Shown in pieces: positions 1 through 8,797 of a DNA stretch of 12,500 nt (within the stretch, counting starts at the first letter, position 1; every line of letters begins with the position of its first letter). This DNA is from Penaeus vannamei (taxonomy: Eukaryota > Arthropoda > Malacostraca > Decapoda > Penaeidae), in NCBI RefSeq assembly GCF_042767895.1, contig NC_091583.1, forward strand, positions 483,770 through 496,269, given 5' to 3'. The position numbers were made by a program, and so were the translations under genes. The notes under the pieces were generated by a model. The model was not told the origin of the DNA. It saw only the letters and a program-made list of their open reading frames with translations, and did not search any database.

Positions 1-980
1 AGGGCAGCGGTAGGGGCAGGGGCTGGAGCAGGGGCAGCGGTAGGGACAGGGGCTGGAGGAGAGGCAGCGGTAGGGGCAAGGGCAGCGGTAGGGGCAGGGG
101 CTGGAGCAGGGGCAGCGGTAGGGGCAGGGGCTGGAGCAGGGGCAGCGGTAGGGGCAAGGGCAGCGGTAGGGGCAGGGGCTGGAGCAGAGGCAGCGGTAGG
201 GGCAAGGGCAGCGGTAGGGGCAGGGGCTGGAGCAGAGGCAGCGGTAGGGGCAAGGGCAGCGGTAGGGGCAGGGGATGGAGCAGGGGCAGCGGTAGGGGCA
301 AGGGCAGCGGTAGGGGCAGGGGCTGGAGCAGGGGCAGGGGCTGAAGCAGGGGCAGCGGTAGGGGCAGGGGCTGGAGCAGGGGCAGAGGCAGCGGTAGGGG
401 CAAGGGCAGCGGTAGGGGCAGGGGCTGGAGCAGGGGCAGCGGTAGGGGCAAGGGCAGCGGTAGGGGCAGGGGCTGGAGCAGGGGCAGGGGCTGAAGCAGG
501 GGCAGCGGTAGGGGCAGGGGCTGGAGCAGGGGCAGAGGCAGCGGTAGGGGCAAGGGCAGCGGTAGGGGCAGGGGCTGGAGCAGGAGCAGCGGTAGGGGCA
601 GGGGCTGGAGCAGGAGCAGCGGTAGGGGCAGGGGCAGGGGCTGGGGCAGCGGTAGGGGCAGGGGCTGGAGCAGAGGCAGCGGTAGGGGCAAGGGCAGCGG
701 TAGGGGCAGGGGCTGGAGCAGGGGCAGCGGTAAGGGCAGGGGCTGGAGCAGGGGCAGCGGTAAGGGCAGGGGCTGGAGCAGGAGCAGCGGTAGGGGCAGG
801 GGCTGGAGCAGGGCCAGCGGTAAGGGCAGGGGCTGGAGCAGAGGCAGCGGTAGGGGCAGGGGCTGGAGCAGAGGCAGCGGAAGGGGCAGGGGGGGGAGCA
901 GGGGCAGCGCTAGGGGCAGGGGCTGGAGCAGCGGTAGGGGCAGGGGCTGGAGCAGCGGTAGGGGCAGGGGCTGGGACAGG
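1..980. repeat. Hexamer-based G-rich minisatellite, 30-bp main unit (enters from left edge)
   Basis: The main unit is 30 bp and is built from hexamers: GGGGCA, GCGGTA, GGGGCA, GGGGCT, GGAGCA. Many units carry an extra 18-bp block (AGGGCA GCGGTA GGGGCA) or other hexamer additions, so all length variants are multiples of 6. Substitutions include GGGGCA to AGGGCA, GAGGCA or GGAGCA, GCGGTA to GCGGAA or GCGCTA, and GGGGCT to GGGGAT. The array is already running at base 1, so its true length is unknown. On the + strand nearly every unit has several GGGG runs with short loops, which is favourable for G-quadruplexes. A short remnant of the same repeat reappears at about 1237-1284, inside the duplicated spacer. 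One + frame is open throughout (see the separate entry at 1-993). Confidence 0.95.
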
Positions 981-993
981 CAGTGAGAATTAA
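1..993 (+). other. Uninterrupted Gly/Ala-rich open frame, no start in window; probably a repeat by-product
   Basis: Reading from base 1, the frame stays open for 330 codons and ends at TAA (991-993). The repeating peptide is close to GAAVGAGAGA, with occasional R, E, D and P; the last residues before the stop are GTGSEN. No indel breaks the frame, and Gly-Ala peptides of this type occur in fibroin-, spidroin- and elastin-like structural proteins. Against a gene: every indel is a multiple of the 6-bp building block, which keeps the frame without selection. Unit-to-unit changes also fall on all three codon positions (GGG to AGG, GAG or GGA), as expected of neutral drift. There is no ATG and no splice evidence in the window. 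I do not call it a gene; it could be the 3' end of a low-complexity protein gene whose 5' part lies to the left. Confidence 0.2.
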
Positions 994-1490
994 TGGGTAA
1001 TGAAGAGTTCAGGGGCAGGTAGAGGCAAGGGCGGAGAGGAGGGCAAGGGCACGGCCAGAAAGGTTAAATCCAGGGAAAGGCAACCGATTCGCCGGCAGGA
1101 GGGCGGGGCCTGGAGAGGCAGAGAGACCGAAGCAAGAAAGAGGACAGGAACAGGTGAGCAACCAGAAACAGACAGAAAAGGAATAAGTAGGGGAACAGAA
1201 GAAAGGAGCGGGGGCAAGGACAAGTTAAAGGGACAGGAGCAGGGGCTGGAGCAGGGGCAGCGGTAGGGGCAGGGGCTGGGGCAGGCAGTGAGAATTAATG
1301 GGTAATGGAGAGTTCAGGGGCAGGGAGAGCCAAGGGCGGAGAGGAGGGCAAGGGCACGGCCAGAGGGGTAAAATCCAGGGAAAGAGGACAGGAACAGGTG
1401 AGGAACCAGAAACAGGGACAGGAAAAGAATAAGTAGGGGAACAGAAGAAAGGCGCGGGGACAAGGACAAGTTAAACGGACAGGAGCAAGG
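981..1490. repeat. Tandemly duplicated spacer, offset 304 bp, with a 61-bp indel
   Basis: Copy 1 starts at 981 and copy 2 at 1285; both open with CAGTGAGAATTAATGGGTAA. They stay alignable to about 1255 and about 1490 with scattered substitutions. Copy 1 contains 61 bp (1080-1140) that are missing from copy 2. The indel is bounded by AAAG at 1076-1079 and again at 1137-1140, which fits a microhomology-mediated deletion in copy 2. The two copies are separated by about two units of the upstream G-rich minisatellite (about 1237-1284), so the duplicated block included the edge of that array. The sequence is purine-rich with no convincing coding content. An 88-codon ATG frame at 1000-1266 is lysine-, arginine- and glycine-rich low complexity and is not kept in copy 2. 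Confidence 0.85.
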
Positions 1491-1690
1491 AATGAGATAG
1501 AAACAAGGAGTGAGAAAAGGCAGCAAGAGGAACAGGAATAAGGACAGAGATAAAAAATAATAAAAAAAAACAAGAACGGGAACAAGGACAGAGACTAAGA
1601 AAAAAAAACATAAACAAGGACAGACACAGGGACGAAAATAAGCAATAACATAAACAAGGACACAAGGACGGGCACAGGGGCAGACACTGC
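1490..1690. other. A-rich transition sequence into the 24-bp array
   Basis: This purine-rich stretch has A runs (about 1560-1570 and 1600-1608) and repeated motifs such as AACAAGGACA, ATAAGGACAGAG and ACATAAACAAGGACA. These look like degenerate, A-rich relatives of the ACAAGGACA portion of the 24-bp unit that follows. There is no gene and no recognised regulatory element. It probably represents the decayed edge of the array or the ancestral sequence the array grew from. Confidence 0.6.
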
Positions 1691-4449
1691 GACGGACACA
1701 GGGCCGGGAATGGGACAAGGACACGGGCCGGGAATGGGACAAGGACACGGGCCGGGAATGGGACAAGGACACGGGCCGGGAATGGGACAAGGACACGGGC
1801 AGGGAATGGGACAAGGACAAGGGCCGGGAATGGGACAAGGACACGGGCAGGGAATGGGACAAGGACACGGGCCGGGAATGGGACAAGGACACGGGCAGGG
1901 AATGGGACAAGGACACGGGCAGGGAATGGGACAAGGACAAGGGCAGGGAATGGGACAAGGACACGGGCAGGGAATGGGACAAGGACAAGGGCCGGGAATG
2001 GGACAAGGACACGGGCAGGGAATGGGACAAGGACACGGGCCGGGAATGGGACAAGGACACGGGCAGGGAATGGGACAAGGACACGGGCCGGGAATGGGAC
2101 AAGGACACGGGCAGGGAATGGGACAAGGACACGGGCAGGGAATGGGACAAGGACACGGGCCGGGAATGGGACAAGGACACGGGCCGGGAATGGGACAAGG
2201 ACACGGGCCGGGAATGGGACAAGGACACGGGCAGGGAATGGGACAAGGACACGGGCAGGGAATGGGACAAGGACACGGGCCGGGAATGGGACAAGGACAC
2301 GGGCCGGGAATGGGACAAGGACAAGGGCAGGGAATGGGACAAGGACAAGGGCAGGGAATGGGACAAGGACAAGGGCCGGGAATGGGACAAGGACACGGGC
2401 CGGGAATGGGACAAGGACACGGGCAGGGAATGGGACAAGGACACGGGCCGGGAATGGAACAAGGACACGGGCCGGGAATGGGACAAGGACACGGGCAGGG
2501 AATGGGACAAGGACACGGGAAGGGAATGGGACAAGGACACGGGCAGGGAATGGGACAAGGACACGGGCCGGGAATGGGACAAGGACACGGGCCGGGAATG
2601 GGACAAGGACACGGGCAGGGAATGGGACAAGGACACGGGCCGGGAATGGGACAAGGACACGGGCCGGGAATGGGACAAGGACACGGGCCGGGAATGGGAC
2701 AAGGACACGGGCCGGGAATGGGACAAGGACACGGGCCGGGAATGGGACAAGGACACGGGCCGGGAATGGGACAATGACACGGGCCGGGAATGGGACAAGG
2801 ACACGGGCCGGGAATGGGACAAGGACACGGGCCGGGAATGGGACAAGGACACGGGCAGGGAATGGGACAAGGACACGGGCCGGGAATGGGACAAGGACAC
2901 GGGCCGGGAATGGGACAAGGACAAGGGCCGGGAATGGGACAAGGACAAGGGCCGGGAATGGGACAAGGACAAGGGCAGGGAATGGGACAAGGACACGGGC
3001 CGGGAATGGGACAAGGACACGGGCCGGGAATGGGACAAGGACACGGGCAGGGAATGGGACAAGGACACGGGCCGGGAATGGGACAAGGACACGGGCCGGG
3101 AATGGGACAAGGACACGGGCCGGGAATGGGACAAGGACACGGGCAGGGAATGGGACAAGGACACGGGCCGGGAATGGGACAAGGACACGGGCAGGGAATG
3201 GGACAAGGACACGGGCCGGGAATGGGACAAGGACACGGGCAGGGAATGGGACAAGGACACGGGCCGGGAATGGGACAAGGACACGGGCCGGGAATGGGAC
3301 AAGGACACGGGCCGGGAATGGGACAAGGACACGGGCCGGGAATGGGACAAGGACACGGGCCGGGAATGGGACAAGGACACGGGCCGGGAATGGGACAAGG
3401 ACACGGGCAGGGAATGGGACAAGGACACGGGCCGGGAATGGGACAAGGACACGGGCCGGGAATGGGACAAGGACACGGGCAGGGAATGGGACAAGGACAA
3501 GGGCCGGGAATGGGACAAGGACACGGGCCGGGAATGGGACAAGGACACGGGCCGGGAATGGGACAAGGACACGGGCCGGGAATGGGACAAGGACACGGGC
3601 CGGGAATGGGACAAGGACACGGGCCGGGAATGGGACAAGGACACGGGCCGGGAATGGGACAAGGACACGGGCCGGGAATGGGACAAGGACACGGGCCGGG
3701 AATGGGACAAGGACACGGGCCGGGAATGGGACAAGGACACGGGCCGGGAATGGGACAAGGACACGGGCCGGGAATGGGACAAGGACAAGGGCCGGGAATG
3801 GGACAAGGACAAGGGCAGGGGCAGGGAATGGGACAAGGACACGGGCAGGGAATGGGACAAGGACACGGGCAGGGAATGGGACAAGGACACGGGCAGGGAA
3901 TGGGACAAGGACACGGGCCGGGAATGGGACAAGGACACGGGCCGGGAATGGGACAAGGACACGGGCCGGGAATGGGACAAGGACAAGGGCCGGGAATGGG
4001 ACAAGGACACGGGCAGGGAATGGGACAAGGACACGGGCCGGGAATGGGACAAGGACAAGGGCCGGGAATGGGACAAGGACAAGGGCCGGGAATGGGACAA
4101 GGACACGGGCCGGGAATGGGACAAGGACACGGGCCGGGAATGGGACAAGGACACGGGCCGGGAATGGGACAAGGACACGGGCCGGGAATGGGACAAGGAC
4201 ACGGGCCGGGAATGGGACAAGGACACGGGCCGGGAATGGGACAAGGACACGGGCCGGGAATGGGACAAGGACACGGGCCGGGAATGGGACAAGGACACGG
4301 GCCGGGAATGGGACAAGGACGCGGGCCGGGAATGGGACAAGGACAAGGGCCGGGAATGGGACAAGGACACGGGCAGGGAATGGGACAAGGACACGGGCAG
4401 GGAATGGGACAAGGACACGGGCCGGGAATGGGGGACAAGGACACGGGCA

Positions 4450-6002
4450 GGGAATGGGACAAGGACACGGGCAGGGAATGGGACAAGGACACGGGCAGGG
4501 AATGGGACAAGGACAAGGGCAGGGAATGGGACAAGGACAAGGGCAGGGAATGGGACAAGGACAAGGACAAGGGCAGGGAATGGGACAAGGACACGGGCAG
4601 GGAATGGGACAAGGACACGGGCCGGGAATGGGACAAGGACACGGGCCGGGAATGGGACAAGGACACGGGCAGGGAATGGGACAAGGACACGGGCCGGGAA
4701 TGGGACAAGGACACGGGCAGGGAATGGGACAAGGACACGGGCAGGGAATGGGACAAGGACAAGGGCCGGGAATGGGACAAGGACACGGGCCGGGAATGGG
4801 ACAAGGACACGGGCAGGGAATGGGACAAGGACACGGGCAGGGAATGGGACAAGGACGCGGGCCGGGAATGGGACAAGGACACGGGCCGGGAATGGGACAA
4901 GGACACGGGCAGGGAATGGGACAAGGACACGGGCCGGGAATGGGACAAGGACACGGGCCGGGAATGGGACAAGGACACGGGCAGGGAATGGGACAAGGAC
5001 ACGGGCCGGGAATGGGACAAGGACACGGGCAGGGAATGGGACAAGGACACGGGCCGGGAATGGGACAAGGACAAGGGCCGGGAATGGGACAAGGACACGG
5101 GCAGGGGCAGGGAATGGGACAAGGACACGGGCCGGGAATGGGACAAGGACACGGGCAGGGAATGGGACAAGGACACGGGCCGGGAATGGGACAAGGACAC
5201 GGGCAGGGAATGGGACAAGGACACGGGCAGGGAATGGGACAAGGACACGGGCAGGGAATGGGACAAGGACACGGGCCGGGAATGGGACAAGGACACGGGC
5301 CGGGAATGGGACAAGGACACGGGCCGGGAATGGGACAAGGACGCGGGCCGGGAATGGGACAAGGACACGGGCAGGGAATGGGACAAGGACACGGGCAGGG
5401 AATGGGACAAGGACACGGGCCGGGAATGGGACAAGGACGCGGGCCGGGAATGGGACAAGGACACGGGCCGGGAATGGGACAAGGACACGGGCCGGGAATG
5501 GGACAAGGACAAGGGCAGGGAATGGGACAAGGACACGGGCCGGGAATGGGACAAGGACAAGGGCCGGGAATGGGACAAGGACACGGGCCGGGAATGGGAC
5601 AAGGACACGGGCAGGGAATGGGACAAGGACACGGGCAGGGAATGGGACAAGGACACGGGCCGGGAATGGGACAAGGACAAGGGCCGGGAATGGGACAAGG
5701 ACACGGGCCGGGAATGGGACAAGGACACGGGCAGGGAATGGGACAAGGACACGGGCAGGGAATGGGACAAGGACAAGGGCAGGGAATGGGACAAGGACAA
5801 GGGCAGGGAATGGGACAAGGACAAGGACAAGGGCAGGGAATGGGACAAGGACACGGGCAGGGAATGGGACAAGGACACGGGCCGGGAATGGGACAAGGAC
5901 ACGGGCCGGGAATGGGACAAGGACACGGGCCGGGAATGGGACAAGGACACGGGCCGGGAATGGGACAAGGACACGGGCAGGGAATGGGACAAGGACACGG
6001 GC
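4450..6002. repeat. Segmental duplication inside the 24-bp array, offset 1260 bp
   Basis: Bases 4450-4742 match 5710-6002 with a single difference (4671 A against 5931 C). Both copies share the unusual +6 insertion ACAAGGACAAGG (4561 and 5821) and the same run of variants around it. An offset of 1260 bp is 52 units plus 12 bp, so the two blocks are separated by intervening +6 length variants. This is best explained by unequal exchange or a multi-unit copy event within the array. Confidence 0.8.
5521..5760. repeat. Exact tandem duplication of five 24-bp units (120 bp x 2)
   Basis: Bases 5521-5640 and 5641-5760 are identical, including their private combination of C/A variants at the two variable positions. 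A five-unit block was therefore copied in tandem recently. This higher-order structure lies inside the larger 24-bp array. Confidence 0.85.
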
Positions 6003-6579
6003 CGGGAATGGGACAAGGACACGGGCCGGGAATGGGACAAGGACAAGGGCCGGGAATGGGACAAGGACACGGGCAGGGAATGAGACAAGGACACGGGCAG
6101 GGAATGGGACAAGGACACGGGCCGGGAATGGAACAAGGACACGGGCCGGGAATGGGACAAGGACACGGGCCGGGAATGGGACAAGGACACGGGCCGGGAA
6201 TGGGACAAGGACACGGGCCGGGAATGGGACAAGGACACGGGCCGGGAATGGGACAAGGACACGGGCCGGGAATGGGACAAGGACACGGGCAGGGAATGGG
6301 ACAAGGACACGGGCCGGGAATGGGACAAGGACACGGGCCGGGAATGGGACAATGACACGGGCCGGGAATGGGAGAAGGACACGGGCCGGGAATGGAACAA
6401 GGACACGGGCCGGGAATGGGACAAGGACACGGGCCGGGAATGGGACAAGGACACGGGCCGGGAATGGGACAAGGACACGGGCAGGGAATGGGACAAGGAC
6501 ACGGGCCGGGAATGGGACAAGGACACGGGCCGGGAATGGGACAAGGACACGGGCCGGGAATGGGACAAGGACACGGGCC

Positions 6580-7530
6580 GGGAATGGAACAAGGACACGG
6601 GCCGGGAATGGGACAAGGACACGGGCAGGGAATGGGACAAGGACACGGGCCGGGAATGGGACAAGGACAAGGGCAGGGGCAGGGAATGGGACAAGGACAC
6701 GGGCAGGGAATGGGACAAGGACACGGGCCGGGAATGGAACAAGGACACGGGCCGGGAATGGGACAAGGACACGGGCCGGGAATGGGACAAGGACACGGGC
6801 CGGGAATGGGACAAGGACACGGGCAGGGAATGGGACAAGGACACGGGCCGGGAATGGGACAAGGACACGGGCCGGGAAAGGGGGACAAGGACACGGGCCG
6901 GGAATGGGACAAGGACACGGGCCGGGAATGGAACAAGGACACGGGCCGGGAATGGGACAAGGACACGGGCCGGGAATGGGACAAGGACACGGGCCGGGAA
7001 TGGGACAAGGACAAGGGCAGGGGCAGGGAATGGGACAAGGACACGGGCAGGGAATGGGACAAGGACACGGGCAGGGAATGGGACAAGGACACGGGCCGGG
7101 AATGGGACAAGGACACGGGCCGGGAATGGGACAAGGACACGGGCAGGGAATGGGACAAGGACACGGGCCGGGAAAGGGGGACAAGGACACGGGCCGGGAA
7201 TGGGACAAGGACACGGGCCGGGAATGGGACAAGGACACGGGCCGGGAATGGGACAAGGACACGGGCCGGGAATGGGACAAGGACACGGGCCGGGAATGGG
7301 ACAAGGACACGGGCCGGGAATGGGACAAGGACACGGGCCGGGAATGGGACAAGGACACGGGCCGGGAATGGGACAAGGACACGGGCCGGGAATGGGACAA
7401 GGACAAGGGCAGGGAATGGGACAAGGACACGGGCCGGGAATGGGACAAGGACACGGGCCGGGAATGGGACAAGGACACGGGCAGGGAATGGGACAAGGAC
7501 ACGGGCAGGGAAAGGGGGACAAGGACACGG
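6580..7530. repeat. Degenerate higher-order repeat of 24-bp units at the right end of the array
   Basis: The rare junction GGGAAAGGGGGACAAGG recurs at 6874, 7170 and 7508, at spacings of 296 and 338 bp. Between successive junctions are a +6 variant (GGGCAGGGGCAGGG at 6671 and 7015) and blocks with GGAAC variants (about 6586, 6735 and 6930). This is a roughly 12-14 unit higher-order repeat whose copies have since gained or lost units. The +2 junction shifts the reading phase each time, which again argues against a protein. Confidence 0.65.
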
Positions 7531-7574
7531 GCAGGGGAATGGGACAAGGACACGGGCCGGGAATGGGACAAGGA

Positions 7575-7723
7575 GGGGCAGCGCTGTCAGGTACTCACTT
7601 ATTCACGGACGCCCATACACGGACGCCTCCAAGCTCACCTGCGGGAGAGGAAACGCCCGTCAAACAAGCTGTCATGTCGGCAGGATGGCGAAAATAATCA
7701 ACGGAATGATGATAATGTGATAG
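7575..7723. other. Short unique linker with splice-like motifs on the minus strand
   Basis: This is the only low-repeat sequence between the 24-bp array and the GAT repeat. It contains CACGGACGCC twice (7604-7613 and 7618-7627). On the minus strand it reads a pyrimidine-rich run ending CCCGCAG followed by GTGAGC (boundary at 7639/7638), and 40 bases further on GTGAGTAC (boundary at 7599/7598). That could be an acceptor and donor flanking a 40-nt exon, or two chance donor-like matches. No open coding segment of useful length supports a gene. Confidence 0.4.
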
Positions 7724-8155
7724 GATGGTGATGATGATGATGATGATGATGATGGTGATGATGATGGTGATGATGATGATGATGGTGATGATGACGGTGA
7801 TAATGATAATGATACTGATAATAATGATGATGATGATAATGATGATGATGGTGATGATAATAATGATACTGATAATGATGGTGATAATGTTGATGATGAT
7901 AATGATGATAATGCTGATGCTGGTGATGATAATAATGATACTAATAATGATGAGAATGACGATGATGATGATGATAATAATGATGATGGTGATGATAATA
8001 ATGATACTGATAATGATGATGGTGATAATGATGATGATAACGATGATAATGATGATGATGATGGTGATGATAATAATGATACTGATAATGATGATGGTGA
8101 TCATGTTGTTGATGATGATGGTGATAGCGAAAACGAAGGTGAAAATGCGATATGA
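7724..8155. repeat. GAT/AAT trinucleotide repeat with 66-75 bp higher-order period
   Basis: The region begins as nearly pure (GAT)n and becomes a compound GAT/AAT/GGT array. The block GGTGATGATAATAATGATAC recurs at 7850, 7922, 7988 and 8063, spaced 72, 66 and 75 bp apart, so a higher-order unit is superimposed on the trinucleotide. The + frame reading GAT as Asp is open from just after TAG (7721-7723) through codon 8150-8152, ending TGA TAA. It has 143 codons rich in Asp, Asn and Gly, and the tail leaves the pure repeat (HVVDDDGDSENEGENAI). The frame has no ATG. Other frames on both strands are also open (poly-Met/Ile/Val) because the repeat is trinucleotide. I treat it as a microsatellite, with only a weak chance of being an exon of an Asp-rich protein. 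Confidence 0.9.
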
Positions 8156-8350
8156 TAATTGTAATGAAATGTAAAGAAAATGATAATCATAGTGAACAAG
8201 ACAACGATGACGATGACGTGTTGATACACAATAATGGTAATGAAGATGATGAAGCTAATAATCCGATAAAACATCAAAACCGATGACAATTATTTCACAC
8301 ACAAATAAAAAAACATGAGCAACGATTACAATATGCACGCCTCATCACAA
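8156..8350. other. AT-rich low-copy sequence, no gene seen
   Basis: The stretch is A-rich with residual GATGA motifs (about 8205-8255) and an AATAAAAAAAC run near 8303-8314. It has no long frame apart from short repeat-derived ones. The AATAAA could be a chance polyadenylation-like motif, as no transcript is implied by the neighbouring sequence. Confidence 0.4.
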
Positions 8351-8362
8351 CCCCCCCTCCCC

Positions 8363-8400
8363 CCACGCACGCACACGCACACACACGCACACACGCACAC

Positions 8401-8485
<85 letters not shown>

Positions 8486-8679
8486 CACACTCACGCAAAC
8501 AAAATACACACACACACGCAGAACACACAGTCACACAAAGGAAACACACACACACACACACACACACAACACACACACACACACACACAGAACACACACA
8601 TACACAACACATACACACACATACACACACACACACACACACAGAAACACACACATACACACACATACACACACATACA

Positions 8680-8719
<40 letters not shown>

Positions 8720-8757
8720 CTCTCCCTCTCTCCCTCCCTCCCTCCCTCCCTCCCTCT
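8363..8757. repeat. Compound microsatellite: ACGC/AC, (GA)n, (CA)n with CACATA variants, (TCCC)n
   Basis: In order: an ACGCAC-type tract (8363-8400), a nearly pure (AG)n of about 37 repeats (8401-8480), a long interrupted (CA)n (8481-8716) containing CACATACACA and CAGAACACAC variants, and (TCCC)n (about 8717-8756). The dinucleotide tracts can adopt alternative structures (Z-DNA for CA, triplex for GA). Long frames on both strands (for example runs of VCVCVC on the minus strand) are products of the simple repeat, not genes. Confidence 0.95.
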
Positions 8758-8797
8758 TGCTCACAAAAAACAAATGACGCAAAACCGAAACCAGACA

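Larger units (their letters stand above)
1691..7574. repeat. Large 24-bp minisatellite array, about 245 units
   Basis: The consensus unit is GGGCCGGGAATG followed by GGACAAGGACAC (24 bp). Two positions carry almost all the variation: GGGC[C/A]GGG and ACA[C/A]. Rarer changes are ACGC for ACAC, GGAAC for GGGAC, AATGAC (2775 and 6353) and GGAGAAGG (about 6372). Length variants are +6 bp (doubled GGGCAG near 3814-3826, 5100, 6671 and 7015; doubled ACAAGG near 4561 and 5821) and +2 bp (AATGGGGGAC near 4427; AAAGGGGGAC near 6877, 7173 and 7511). Since 24 is divisible by 3 and the consensus has no stop in any of the six frames, long frames run on both strands (peptides such as MGQGHGPG, TRTRAGNG and DKDTGREW on +; VSLSHSRP, CPCPIPGP and VLVPFPAR on -). 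Simultaneous openness in unrelated frames, and frame switching at the +2 indels, argue strongly that none is a protein. Long exact sub-blocks show recent internal duplication. Confidence 0.97.

Noticed and set aside
1710..2777. Gly/Gln/His/Met-rich + frame (MGQGHGPG repeat)
   Set aside because: Its ATG recurs in every unit and its stop is a single G-to-T change at 2775; this is repeat-derived with no non-repeat domain or signal peptide.
1314..7571. 2,085-codon minus-strand frame rich in Ser, His, Pro, Val and Leu
   Set aside because: It is the translation of the 24-bp repeat; two other minus-strand frames and several + frames are equally open, and the peptide changes at each +2 indel.
1691..7574. 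CRISPR array
   Set aside because: Repeats are directly adjacent with no unique spacers, and the overall composition is eukaryotic satellite DNA.
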